Made by a program: the position numbers and the translations under genes
Assembly (NCBI RefSeq): GCF_006088715.1
Contig: NZ_CP030771.1
Location: forward strand, 7,438,001-7,502,000
DNA: 64,000 nt
DNA from: Streptomyces sp. YIM 121038
Lineage (GTDB): Bacteria > Actinomycetota > Actinomycetes > Streptomycetales > Streptomycetaceae
Reading direction: 5' to 3'
Notes under the pieces: model-generated
What the model was told of the DNA's origin: nothing
Seen by the model: the letters and a program-made list of their open reading frames with translations, nothing else
The model's database searches: none
Shown here: one piece after another, positions 25,335-33,876 of the stretch
Position numbering within the stretch: position 1 is the stretch's first letter
How the letters are laid out: each line of letters begins with the position of its first letter

Positions 25335-26654
25335 GTGAACGACAGCGCTGCCACACGACCGGCCGTCGACGGGGGACGGCCGGTCGGCGTGGACCGTCAA
25401 GCCGCACCGGAGCCCCCGTCAGGTGCCGAGCCCGTGCTGCCCAACACCTGGTTCCTGCCCTCGGCCGTCACCGCCGAGCTGGACCCGGACCGGCGCGAGG
25501 GCGAGGGCGGGCGCGTGCGGCGCACCCTGCGGGACTGGGTCGTCGACTTCGGCCTCTTCCTGATCGCCGTGGTCATCGGTCTCATCGGCGCGGACGGCGT
25601 CGCCAAGAACCCCGCGCTGTCCGACAGCACGGTCGCGATCGACCAGCTCATCGGCGCCGCGTCCTGTGCCGCCGTGTGGCTGCGCAGGCGCTGGCCGGTC
25701 GGCCTCGCCGTGGCGATGCTGCTCGTCGGCCTCGTGTCCGACTCCGCGGGCGGCACCACGCTCGTGGCCTACTTCACGCTCGCCGTGCACCGGCCGTTCA
25801 AGTACAGCGCGCTGATCGGCGGCCTCGGCGTCGCCACGATCCCGGTGTTCTTCTGGCTGCGGCCCGACGGCGAGACGCCGTACCTGGTGTCGGTCGTGCT
25901 GACCTCGATGCTCATCCTCGTCGTCCTCGCCTGGGGCATGCTCGTACGCTCCCGGCGCCAGCTCCTGATCGCCCTGCGCGACCGGGCCCGGCGCGCCGAG
26001 AACGAGGCCGCGCTCCGCGCCGAGCAGGCCCAGCGGCTCGCCCGCGAGGCCATCGCGCGCGAGATGCACGACGTCCTCGCGCACCGCCTGACGCTGCTCA
26101 GCGTGCACGCGGGCGCCCTGGAGTTCCGGCCCGACGCCCCCCAGGCGGAGATCGCCCGCGCCGCGGGCGTCATCCGGGAGAGCGCGCACGAGGCCCTCCA
26201 GGACCTGCGCCAGGTCATCGGAGTGCTGCGCGGCGGCGAGGCGGAGACCTCGTCCGGGCGGCCCCAGCCCACCCTCGCGGCCCTGGACACGCTCGTCGCC
26301 GAGTCCCGCGACGCGGGCATGAAGGTGGGGCTCGACCTGCGCGTGGCCGACCCCGCCGCGGTGCCCGCCGCGATCGGCCGCACCGCGTACCGCATCGCCC
26401 AGGAAGCCCTGACCAACGCCCGCAAGCACGCGCCGGGCGCCGAGGTCACCGTCACCGTCGCGGGCGCGCCCGACGAGGGCCTGACCGTGACCGTCCGCAA
26501 CCCGGCGCCGCCCGGCGAGGTGCCGCCCGTGCCCGGCTCGGGCCAGGGGCTCATCGGGCTCACCGAACGGGCGTCGCTCGCGGGCGGACGGCTCTCCCAC
26601 GGCGCCCGGCACGGCGGCGGCTTCGTCGTCGAGGCATGGCTGCCCTGGGGGTGA
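25335..26654 (+). CDS. Sensor histidine kinase (HisKA_3 type)
   Basis: A 439-residue membrane kinase. Four hydrophobic spans lie between about residues 70 and 210, then the dimerisation/phospho-acceptor helix REMHDVLAHRLTLLSVHAG (His245), and a HATPase domain (RIAQEALTNARKHAPGAEV, GQGLIGLTERASLAGG). The N-terminal 60 residues are cytoplasmic and disordered-looking. GTG start, no ribosome-binding site, TAGATT (25321-25326) 8 nt upstream: probably leaderless. The partner response regulator is 2.6 kb downstream beyond two membrane-anchored proteins. Confidence 0.93.
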   Translation: MNDSAATRPAVDGGRPVGVDRQAAPEPPSGAEPVLPNTWFLPSAVTAELDPDRREGEGGRVRRTLRDWVVDFGLFLIAVVIGLIGADGVAKNPALSDSTVAIDQLIGAASCAAVWLRRRWPVGLAVAMLLVGLVSDSAGGTTLVAYFTLAVHRPFKYSALIGGLGVATIPVFFWLRPDGETPYLVSVVLTSMLILVVLAWGMLVRSRRQLLIALRDRARRAENEAALRAEQAQRLAREAIAREMHDVLAHRLTLLSVHAGALEFRPDAPQAEIARAAGVIRESAHEALQDLRQVIGVLRGGEAETSSGRPQPTLAALDTLVAESRDAGMKVGLDLRVADPAAVPAAIGRTAYRIAQEALTNARKHAPGAEVTVTVAGAPDEGLTVTVRNPAPPGEVPPVPGSGQGLIGLTERASLAGGRLSHGARHGGGFVVEAWLPWG

Positions 26655-26816
26655 GCCCCCTGCCCGGATCGCCCCGCTTCCTCCCTCAACTCCGCACCCC
26701 CCAGGGCCTGGTGAGGGGCGCGGTCGCCCCCCCGGCTACGATCGGCCGCTGCACAGAAGCAAAGGCCCGAAAGCAGGGGCGGGCGGCAACGGCACGTAAC
26801 CGGAGAGGTGAAGGCA

Positions 26817-28025
26817 GTGACGGGGGAGAGCGCGCCGGAGGACACCGGCCGCCCACAAGAGGGCAAACGGTTCATACGCGTACGGCAACGCCTCAGGGCC
26901 CGACGCGGCGCGCTCGCCGCCACCACCGTGGTCACGCTGCTCGCCGCGGGCCTCGGCACCTGGGCCACGGACACCTGGCCCTTCGAGGGCCGCGACCGCT
27001 ACTGCTGGGGTGCCTGGGAGCGGGACAGCGGCCCCGGCATCCTCGGCGACGAGGCCTTCGACGGGGACGACGCCCACCGCCGCACGGCCGAGGAGACCGC
27101 GCCCACCCGGGCCCGGCCCCAGGGGCGGTGCGTGCTCGCCGTGCGCTCCGAGCACACCTTCAGCGACGGCGACAAGGGCGTACAGGACACCCGGGTGACG
27201 GTGACGTACGGACCGGCGCCCGAGCGGGCCGCCGCCCGCCTGGAGTGGCTCAACACCTTCGTCGGCGGGCGCGCGATGCCCCTGCCCGAGGGGCTGCCCG
27301 GCGCCGTCGACGGCAGCCACGGCCTGCTGGTCCTGCCCCAGCGCTGCGACACCCGCGACGGACGGCCCACCGCCGTCACCCTGCGGGCCGAGGAGAAGGG
27401 GCCGGACGACGTCATCGGCGGCACGGACCTCGGCGGCGCCGACGCCGCCGTCGAACTCCTCCTGACCGCCGCCGAGCAGGGCATGCGGGCCGCGGGCTGC
27501 GCCCCGGCGGAGCCGCCGCGCGCCACCTCGCCCCTGCTCAGGCTCCCGGAGAAGGACGACACCAACCCGTCGAGCGCCGTCTGCCGCATCCCGGGGCTCG
27601 ACGTCGCGTCCGGCCTCGGCAAGGAAGCGGCCCTGCGGCTCGTCGCCCAGGCCGGGGCGGTCACCCGGGACAGACAGGCCTGCTCCGTACGGATCGGCCG
27701 CTCCCCGCGGCTCGGCGAGCGCGTGGACACCCGGGTCTTCGACGCCCTGATGATCCGCGAACCACGGCTCGGCGCGCTGCTCGACGGCGTGACCGGGAGC
27801 CGGCCGCCCGCGCGCGGCTGGCGCGGCACCGGCGTGTTCGCCGCCGGGCACCAGGTCGTCCGCGCCCGGTGCGCGGGCCGCCCCACGACGTTCCTGATGC
27901 TCGGCTCGCCGACGCGCGACACCGAGGGCTACTTCACCACGTTCACCGACGCGGTGACGCGACGCCTGGGGTGCGCGCCCCTCGCGCCGAAGACGCCTGC
28001 CGCCACCCCCGGGGAGCACCGATGA
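26817..28025 (+). CDS. Membrane-anchored extracytoplasmic protein, TCS-linked (1)
   Basis: A 402-residue protein: basic N-terminus, one membrane span (about residues 33-50, ALAATTVVTLLAAGLGTWA), then a long outer region that opens with RYCWGAWERD and carries about six Cys. It resembles the next protein in layout (WAT/WQAQ-GPF, CWGA(W/F) just after the span; C-terminal GC(A/G)PL), so they look like diverged paralogues. GGAGAGG is 8 nt before this GTG. TACGAT (26737-26742) may be a promoter. Probably a sensor or ligand-binding partner of the flanking kinase. Confidence 0.75.
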   Translation: MTGESAPEDTGRPQEGKRFIRVRQRLRARRGALAATTVVTLLAAGLGTWATDTWPFEGRDRYCWGAWERDSGPGILGDEAFDGDDAHRRTAEETAPTRARPQGRCVLAVRSEHTFSDGDKGVQDTRVTVTYGPAPERAAARLEWLNTFVGGRAMPLPEGLPGAVDGSHGLLVLPQRCDTRDGRPTAVTLRAEEKGPDDVIGGTDLGGADAAVELLLTAAEQGMRAAGCAPAEPPRATSPLLRLPEKDDTNPSSAVCRIPGLDVASGLGKEAALRLVAQAGAVTRDRQACSVRIGRSPRLGERVDTRVFDALMIREPRLGALLDGVTGSRPPARGWRGTGVFAAGHQVVRARCAGRPTTFLMLGSPTRDTEGYFTTFTDAVTRRLGCAPLAPKTPAATPGEHR

Positions 28026-29209
28026 GCGAGCACCGCACGACGGCCGCGGCGGACACCGAGGACGGCGGGGGCGACGTGGCGGCCGCCATCGCGGCGGCCG
28101 TGCCGCGCCGCCCCTGGTGGCACTGGCGCCGGCTCACCCGCGGCCGCCTGCGGCCCGCCCTCGCCGCCGCCCTCGCCGGGGCGCTGCTCGGCGGCACGGC
28201 CGTGGCCTGGCAGGCGCAGGCGGGACCGTTCGCCGAGGAACGGGCCTGCTGGGGCGCGTTCGACGAGGACGACGTGGCCGACCTGTTCCACGGCAAGCGG
28301 GACATCGAGGCCGCCGACGTGCCCGTCACCACCAGCAGGACCGGCTCCGAAGGGCCGTCCGGGCTGTGCCGGTTGACGTCCCCGCGCGGCGCCCGCGTCA
28401 CCGCCCGGCTGCACCGGCTCGACGTACGCTTCGGCGGCGCGGGCGACACCTGGGCCGACGAGTACCTGTCCGCGCGCATGACGCCCCTCGGCGGCGGACT
28501 GCTCGGCATGGTGTCCGACACGCGCGCGTGGCTCGCGGTCCCCGAAGGCTGCGTCGGCCGCCAGCGCGAGGACGAAGGGCCGCTCGTCGTCGACATGGAG
28601 ACCGGCTGGACGGTGTACGACGACGAGGTCGACACCGACGAACGGGCCCGGCTCGCCCGCGCCGTGGTCACCCTCGTCAACGACTACATGACGGACCAGG
28701 GCTGCACCCGCGCCCTCGCCGACCCGGCCGACGGGCTCGGCGCCCCCGCCCGGTTCACCGACGAGAAGCGCGACGCGATCTGCGGCGTCGAGGGCCTGCG
28801 CACGCACGACGGGAAGGACGCCGACCACTACCGCCGTCCCCTGGTCACCGCGGGCGACGCCCCCGTGCGCACCTGCGACCGCGACGTCCTCTTCGGCCAT
28901 CCGTCGCTGCGCCTGATGACGGTCGTGGACCCGCGCCTGGCCGTGCTCTACAAGGACCTCTCGTACGACGGCGGGCAGCGTCGCATCACGGCCGACGGCG
29001 ACACCCGCAGGCACTCCCGGGGACACGGCTTCCTCCGCGACGACATGGCCCTCTACCAGGCCGAGTGCCAGACCGGTGACGTCACCTTCCTGATCCGGGC
29101 CGACGACGGGGAGCGCGCCGCCGACCTCCGCGCGCTCATGCCCCGTTACGTGGCGGCGGAGGCCGACCGCGTGGGCTGCGGCCCGCTGCGGATCCGGCTG
29201 CCCCGGTGA
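28022..29209 (+). CDS. Membrane-anchored extracytoplasmic protein, TCS-linked (2)
   Basis: A 395-residue protein: cytoplasmic N-terminus (PWWHWRRLTRGRLR), one span (about 45-65, ALAAALAGALLGGTAVAW), then an outer region beginning ERACWGAFDEDDVADLF with several Cys. Starts in an ATGA overlap with the previous gene, so both are made together. Shares the CWGA motif after the span and a C-terminal GCGPLRIRLP with GCAPL of its neighbour. No enzymatic motif seen. Confidence 0.75.
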   Translation: MSEHRTTAAADTEDGGGDVAAAIAAAVPRRPWWHWRRLTRGRLRPALAAALAGALLGGTAVAWQAQAGPFAEERACWGAFDEDDVADLFHGKRDIEAADVPVTTSRTGSEGPSGLCRLTSPRGARVTARLHRLDVRFGGAGDTWADEYLSARMTPLGGGLLGMVSDTRAWLAVPEGCVGRQREDEGPLVVDMETGWTVYDDEVDTDERARLARAVVTLVNDYMTDQGCTRALADPADGLGAPARFTDEKRDAICGVEGLRTHDGKDADHYRRPLVTAGDAPVRTCDRDVLFGHPSLRLMTVVDPRLAVLYKDLSYDGGQRRITADGDTRRHSRGHGFLRDDMALYQAECQTGDVTFLIRADDGERAADLRALMPRYVAAEADRVGCGPLRIRLPR

Positions 29210-29268
29210 CCGCCTCCCGCCCCGGACCCCGGCCGGGGCCGGTGACCGGGCTCGTTACGGTAGGGCGC

Positions 29269-29937
29269 ATGAAACCGATCAGGCTCCTGCTCGTCGACGA
29301 CGACCCGCTGGTCCGCGCCGGACTCTCCTTCATGCTCGGCGGTGCCGACGACATCGAGATCGTCGGCGAGGCGGGGGACGGCAGCGAAGTCGCCGCGCTG
29401 GTCGGTGAGGTGCGCCCGGACGTCGTCCTCATGGACATCCGGATGCCCACGATGGACGGCCTCGCCGCCACCGAGCTCCTGCGCAAGCGCCCCGACGCCC
29501 CCGAGGTCATCGTCCTCACCACGTTCCACGCCGACGAACAGGTGCTGCGGGCGCTGCGCGCCGGGGCCGCCGGGTTCGTCCTCAAGGACACCGCGCCCGC
29601 CGAGATCGTCGCGGCGGTACGGGCCGTGGCCGCCGGGGAGCCCGTGCTCTCGCCCACGGTGACGCAGCAGCTCATCTCCCAGGTGACCGGCGGCGGGCCG
29701 CAGCTCGACCGGCGCCAACGCGCCCTCGCGCGCCTCGGTGCCCTCGGGGAGCGGGAGCGGGAGGTCGCCGTGGCGGTGGGCCGGGGAGCCTCCAACGCGG
29801 ACATCGCGGCGGAGCTGTTCCTGAGCGTGGCCACGGTGAAGGCCCACGTCTCCCGCATCCTGACGAAGCTCGACCTCAACAACCGGGTGCAGATCGCCCT
29901 CTTGGTCCACGACGCGGACCTCCTGGACGGCGCCTGA
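29269..29937 (+). CDS. NarL/LuxR-type response regulator
   Basis: A 222-residue regulator: receiver domain with DDDP acidic pocket, phosphorylated Asp56 (LMDIRMPTMDG), TTF and LKDTAP Lys; C-terminal LuxR helix-turn-helix (REREVAVAVGRGASNADIAAELFLSVATVKAHVSRI). It should be phosphorylated by the kinase at 25335. The ATG is 59 nt after the preceding stop; TACGGT (29256-29261) 7 nt upstream hints at an internal leaderless promoter as well as read-through. Confidence 0.94.
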   Translation: MKPIRLLLVDDDPLVRAGLSFMLGGADDIEIVGEAGDGSEVAALVGEVRPDVVLMDIRMPTMDGLAATELLRKRPDAPEVIVLTTFHADEQVLRALRAGAAGFVLKDTAPAEIVAAVRAVAAGEPVLSPTVTQQLISQVTGGGPQLDRRQRALARLGALGEREREVAVAVGRGASNADIAAELFLSVATVKAHVSRILTKLDLNNRVQIALLVHDADLLDGA

Positions 29938-29955
29938 ACCCTGCCGGGGGCTCCC

Positions 29956-30140
29956 CGATCCCGCCCCTTCCCGAAACTGGGGGCTCTGCCCCCAGACCCC
30001 CGCTCCTCAAACGCCGGAGGGGCTGAAACACAGCCGCAAGCGGCACCATCCAGCCCGTCCGGCGTTTGAGGACGAGGCGCGAAGCGCCGAAAACGGGGGT
30101 CCAAGGGGGCGGAGCCCCCTTGATCGGGAAGGGGCGGGCC
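29956..30140. repeat. Family A repeat pair, copies 7 and 8
   Basis: An inverted copy (29956-30026, ending CAAACGCCGGAGGGGCTG) and a direct copy (30052-30140, starting CAGCCCGTCCGGCGTTTGAG) are separated by 25 bp containing CAGCCGCAAGCGGCACC. They close the two-component operon and precede the P450 gene. Confidence 0.9.
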
Positions 30141-30219
30141 TGGGGCGCCCCGCGAGGGAACGGCCCGGCCGCCCCGTTCGTTCCGCGGACACCAGGTAAC
30201 CCGCACGAGGGGACGCCCC

Positions 30220-31404
30220 ATGGCAGACGCAGTCATCGACCTCGCCTCCTACGAGGACTTCACCACCAACCCCCACCGGGCGTACGCCGAGTTGAGAGCC
30301 CGGGGCCCCGTCCACCGCGTCCGCTTCCCGCCCCCGGACCACGACACCGACCACTACTTGGTGGTGGGCTACGAAGAGGCCCGCGCCGCCCTCGCCGACC
30401 CCCGACTCACCAAGTCGAGCACGGGAATCGACCTGGCGTTACCGGACGAGGTGCTGATCGGCCCGCATCTGCTCACCGTCGACCCGCCGCACCACACCCG
30501 GCTGCGCTCCCTGATCGGCCGGGAGTTCACCGCCCGCCGCGTCCAGGCGCTGCGCCCGCGGATCCAGGAGATCACGGACGGCCTCCTGGACGGGATGCTC
30601 GCCAAGGGAAGCCGCGCCGACCTGGTGGAGGCCCTCGCCTTCCCGCTGCCGATGACGGTCATCTGCGAACTGCTCGGCGTCCCCGACCTGGACCGCGAGC
30701 GCTTCCGCCAGCTGTCGAACGAGGCCACCTCACCCACCACCGAGGAGTGGGAGGAGACGGTCTTCGTCGCCCTCGCCGCCTACTTGGACGAGCTGATCGA
30801 GACCAAGCGCGCGGTCCCCGGCGACGACTTGCTCAGCGCCCTCATCCGCACCCGCGCCGAGGACGGCGACCGGCTCTCCCACGAAGAGCTGCGCGGCATG
30901 GCGTACCTCCTGCTCATCGCGGGACACGAGACGACGGTCCACCTCATCACCAACACCGTCCACGCCTTGCTCGCCCGCCCCGCCCAGCTGGCCGAGCTGC
31001 GGGCCGACCCGGGCCTCCTGGACGGCGCGATCGAGGAAGGCCTGCGCCACGAGGGCCCGGTGGAGAATTCCACCTACCGCTTCACCACCGAGCCCACCGA
31101 GATGGCGGGCACGCTGATCCCGGCCGGTTCCGTCGTCGTGGTGGGCCTCACCGCGGCCGACCACGACCCGGGCAAGTACGGGGCGCCGGACGACTTCGAC
31201 CTCCACCGCGCCCCGCAGGGCCACGTCGCCTTCGGGCACGGCATCCACTTCTGCCTGGGCGCCCCGCTGGCCCGCGTCGAGGGCCGGATCGCCCTCGCCT
31301 CGCTCCTGGAGCGCTGCCCGGACCTCGCCCTGGACGGCCCCGCGACGGACTGGCGCCCGGGCCTGCTGATGCGGGGCCTGCGCCGCCTGGACGTCCGCTG
31401 GTAG
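30220..31404 (+). CDS. Cytochrome P450 (class I bacterial, CYP107-like)
   Basis: A 394-residue soluble P450. I-helix oxygen-activation motif AGHETT, ExxR in EEGLRHEGP, and the heme loop FGHGIHFCLG with Cys345. AGGGG precedes the ATG. It needs ferredoxin and a reductase, which are not adjacent. Codon 74 (30439-30441) is TTA, so bldA-dependent expression is expected, a sign of a developmental or specialised-metabolism role. The substrate cannot be inferred; neighbours do not form an obvious biosynthetic cluster. Confidence 0.95.
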   Translation: MADAVIDLASYEDFTTNPHRAYAELRARGPVHRVRFPPPDHDTDHYLVVGYEEARAALADPRLTKSSTGIDLALPDEVLIGPHLLTVDPPHHTRLRSLIGREFTARRVQALRPRIQEITDGLLDGMLAKGSRADLVEALAFPLPMTVICELLGVPDLDRERFRQLSNEATSPTTEEWEETVFVALAAYLDELIETKRAVPGDDLLSALIRTRAEDGDRLSHEELRGMAYLLLIAGHETTVHLITNTVHALLARPAQLAELRADPGLLDGAIEEGLRHEGPVENSTYRFTTEPTEMAGTLIPAGSVVVVGLTAADHDPGKYGAPDDFDLHRAPQGHVAFGHGIHFCLGAPLARVEGRIALASLLERCPDLALDGPATDWRPGLLMRGLRRLDVRW

Positions 31405-31506
31405 CACCCGCCCGGGACCTCCGCCCGGTGTGACCTGCTGACCGGCGGCGGCGAGGGCGCCGAGACGCCCTGTGCCCTGGCCCAGGGCACGGTCCGCGCG
31501 ACGGGC

Positions 31507-31552
31507 TGAGCCCCGGGCCCGCGCAGGGGCGGGCCGGGGCGACCGGGGCTCA
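31507..31552. terminator. Nested hairpin between convergent P450 and oxidoreductase genes
   Basis: TGAGCCCCG (31507-31515) pairs with CGGGGCTCA (31544-31552), with inner GGGCCCGC/GGCGGGCC pairing. It includes the oxidoreductase stop. Confidence 0.6.
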
Positions 31553-32569
31553 GGCCCCGGGGATCTCCGTGAGCCGCACGGGCCGCCGCTCGGCCCGCGA
31601 CAGCTCGCACGCCTCGGCGATGCGCAGCGCGTGCAGCGCCTCCCGGCCGTCGCAGGGGTTGGCCAGCTCACCGCGCACGACGTCGACGAACGCGGCGAGC
31701 TCCGCCTCGTAAGCGGGGGCGAAGCGCTCAAGGAAGCCGGGCCACGGCTTGTCGGGGCCGCCGGGCGCCTCCGGTTCGGCGGAGGTGAGCGGGGTGCGGG
31801 CGGTCACGCCGACCGCGATCTGGTCGGCCTCCCCGGCCAGTTCCATGCGGACGTCGTAGCCCGCGCCGTTGCAGCGGGTCGCGGTCGCCGTGGCCAGGGT
31901 GCCGTCGTCGAGGGTGAGCAGCACGGCCGCCGTGTCGACGTCGCCCGCCTCGCGGAACATCGCGGGACCGGCGTCGGACCCCGTCGCGTACACCTCGGTC
32001 ACCTCGCGCCCCGTCACCCAGCGCAGGATGTCGAAGTCGTGCACGAGGCAGTCCCGGTACAGGCCCCCCGACAGCGGCAGATACGCGGCGGGCGGCGGCG
32101 CCGGGTCCGAGGTCATGGCCCGTACGGTGTGCAGCCGTCCGAGCTGCCCGGCGCGCACGGCCGCGCGCGCCGCCGCGTACCCGGCGTCGAAGCGGCGCTG
32201 GAAACCGAGCTGCAGGATCGTTCCGGCGGACTCGACCTCGGTGAGCGCGGCGAGGGTGCCCGGCAGGTCGAGCGCGATGGGCTTCTCGCAGAACACCGGC
32301 AGGCCCGCCCGCGCCCCCCGGGCGATGAGCTGCGCGTGCGCGGCGGTCGCCGCCGTGATGACCAGCGCGTCCACGCCGGGACCCGAGGCCGCGCCCGGGA
32401 ACAGCGCGTCCACCGAAGGGGCCGCCGTCGCCCCGAGCCGCGCCGCGAGGTCCGCCGCCCGCGCGGTGTCCACGTCCGCGACGACGAGCGATTCCACCTC
32501 CGGACGGCGGACGAGGGCCGCCGCGTGGAAGGTGCCGATACGTCCCGTTCCGATCAGTCCGATGCGCAT
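31550..32569 (-). CDS. Gfo/Idh/MocA-family oxidoreductase (sugar or inositol dehydrogenase)
   Basis: A 339-residue NAD(P)-dependent dehydrogenase. RIGLIGTGRIGTFHAAAL is the Rossmann loop, CEKPIALDL the catalytic-Lys EKP motif, and GGLYRDCLVHDFDILRW the region with the catalytic Asp/His. Myo-inositol 2-dehydrogenase-like in sequence. ATG with AGGGTGG upstream; an in-frame GTG three codons earlier is less likely. Divergent from a GntR regulator that heads a sugar uptake operon, so it probably oxidises the imported sugar or polyol. Confidence 0.9.
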   Translation of the reverse strand: MRIGLIGTGRIGTFHAAALVRRPEVESLVVADVDTARAADLAARLGATAAPSVDALFPGAASGPGVDALVITAATAAHAQLIARGARAGLPVFCEKPIALDLPGTLAALTEVESAGTILQLGFQRRFDAGYAAARAAVRAGQLGRLHTVRAMTSDPAPPPAAYLPLSGGLYRDCLVHDFDILRWVTGREVTEVYATGSDAGPAMFREAGDVDTAAVLLTLDDGTLATATATRCNGAGYDVRMELAGEADQIAVGVTARTPLTSAEPEAPGGPDKPWPGFLERFAPAYEAELAAFVDVVRGELANPCDGREALHALRIAEACELSRAERRPVRLTEIPGA

Positions 32570-32610
32570 GGGCCCCACCCTCGCGACGGAACCGCGCTCC
32601 TGTCAATGGT

Positions 32611-32622
32611 TTGTCCTGACAA
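32611..32622. promoter_or_regulatory. Candidate GntR operator, site 1
   Basis: TTGTC-CT-GACAA is a 12-bp palindrome in the gap between the dehydrogenase and GntR genes. Ten of 11 bases (TGTcCTGACAA) recur at 33488-33498 before the transporter operon. TACGCT (32660-32665) is a plausible -10 placed 6 nt before the GntR start. Confidence 0.65.
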
Positions 32623-32671
32623 CAGAACTTCCGAACTTCCCGTCATCATCTCCCCGGACTACGCTCGCTCC

Positions 32672-33460
32672 GTGACCGAACAAGGAGCAGCCAAAGCCGC
32701 GAAACCGGCCGTGGACCCCACCGTGGCCCTGCACCTCGGCGTCGACCGCAGCAGCCCGGTCCCGCTCTACTTCCAGCTGTCCCAGCAGCTGGAGGCGGCG
32801 ATCGAGCGCGGTGCCCTGACGCCCGGAAGCCTGCTCGGCAACGAGATCGAGCTCGCCGGGCGCCTCGGCCTCTCCCGGCCCACCGTCCGCCAGGCCATCC
32901 AGTCGCTCGTCGACAAGGGCCTGCTCGTGCGCCGCAGGGGCGTCGGCACCCAGGTCGTGCACAGCCAGGTCAAGCGCCCCCTGGAGCTCAGCAGCCTCTA
33001 CGACGACCTGGAGGCGGCGGGCCAGCGCCCCGAGACCCGGGTCCTGCGCAACGTGGTCGAGCCCGCGTCCGCCGAGACCGCGGCCGCCCTCGGCGTGGCC
33101 GAGGGCAGCGACGTCCACCTGGTCGAGCGCCTGCGGCTCGCGCACGGCGAGCCCATGGCCAGGCTGCGCAACCACATCCCGGCCGGGCTGCTCGCCCTCG
33201 ACACCGAGGCCCTGGAGGCCACCGGCCTGTACCGGCTGATGCGGGCCGCGGGCATCACGCTGCACAGCGCCCGGCAGTCCGTGGGCGCCCGCGCCGCCGC
33301 GGGGGAGGAGGCGGAGCTGCTCGCCGAGCCGGAGGGCGCGCCGGTGCTCACCATGCGGCGGACGACCTTCGACGACACGGGCCGCGCGGTCGAGTACGGC
33401 TCGCACATCTACCGCGCCTCGCGGTACTCCTTCGAGTTCCAGCTCCTCGTGCGCCCCTGA
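32672..33460 (+). CDS. GntR-family regulator, HutC/UTRA subfamily
   Basis: A 262-residue regulator: winged helix-turn-helix (PLYFQLSQQLEAAIERGAL, ELAGRLGLSRPTVRQAIQSL) and a UTRA ligand domain (LERLRLAHGEPMARLRNHI is the pattern, ending RYSFEFQLLVRP). GTG start with no ribosome-binding site. Its likely operators lie on both sides of the gene, before the dehydrogenase and before the sugar transporter, so it should be the local repressor responding to a sugar or sugar phosphate. Confidence 0.92.
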   Translation: MTEQGAAKAAKPAVDPTVALHLGVDRSSPVPLYFQLSQQLEAAIERGALTPGSLLGNEIELAGRLGLSRPTVRQAIQSLVDKGLLVRRRGVGTQVVHSQVKRPLELSSLYDDLEAAGQRPETRVLRNVVEPASAETAAALGVAEGSDVHLVERLRLAHGEPMARLRNHIPAGLLALDTEALEATGLYRLMRAAGITLHSARQSVGARAAAGEEAELLAEPEGAPVLTMRRTTFDDTGRAVEYGSHIYRASRYSFEFQLLVRP

Positions 33461-33487
33461 CCTCGCCCGGCGCCACAGAAGTAAGAA

Positions 33488-33533
33488 TGTTCTGACAAAG
33501 TCATTGACGGTGGGCCGCGCCCCCGGCTACAAC
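33488..33533 (+). promoter_or_regulatory. Sugar-transporter operon promoter with GntR operator site 2
   Basis: TGTTCTGACAA (33488-33498) matches site 1. TTGACG (33504-33509) and TACAAC (33528-33533) are spaced 18 bp and form a good -35/-10. Confidence 0.65.
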
Positions 33534-33592
33534 TCCCTCCAGCCGCACAGCAGCGGCGGCCGGGAGCAAGCCGGGAGAAGGGTGGCACCACC

Positions 33593-33715
33593 ATGCGTAC
33601 AGCCCGCACGGCATCAGCCGTCACAGCGGTCGTCGCGCTCGCGGCAGGCCGCGGCAGCTCCGGCGCCGAGCGCGACGAGAACGGCGCGGACGGCGCGGAC
33701 GTCGGTACCCGATGA
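33593..33715 (+). pseudogene. 40-residue leader ORF or remnant of a lipoprotein gene
   Basis: Encodes a textbook lipoprotein signal (MRTARTASAVTAVVALAAG) where the lipobox Cys is replaced by Arg (CGC instead of TGC), then GSSGAERDENGADG and a stop. AAGGGTGG precedes the ATG and it lies just downstream of the operon promoter. Its stop overlaps an ATG in the frame of the substrate-binding protein. Either the 5' end of a decayed binding-protein gene or a translated upstream ORF. Confidence 0.5.
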
Positions 33716-33876
33716 CCATCCGGGGCGGCGGCGTGACCGATACTTGGGCGGCTGGGTCCGCTGACCGGGCCCAGCGGCACGAGAGGCTCGGCAGGGCGCG
33801 GCACACTGTGCACACCGCGAACACGGCGATCTCAGCAGGCACTGCAAGCACGGCACAGCAAGAAGGGCACGGCGAC

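Noticed and set aside
25316..29209. A 1297-codon open frame overlapping the kinase and the two anchored proteins
   Set aside because: It is the out-of-frame reading of three well-supported genes, with Arg/Pro-rich low-complexity sequence.
29269..31404. Response regulator plus P450 as part of a biosynthetic cluster
   Set aside because: No synthase, ligase or transport genes nearby; repeats and terminators separate them.
31405..31508. Open reading in frame past the P450 stop (GTSARCDLLTGGGEGAETP...)
   Set aside because: No start, no ribosome-binding site and no recognisable protein; chance openness after TAG, partly inside the terminator.
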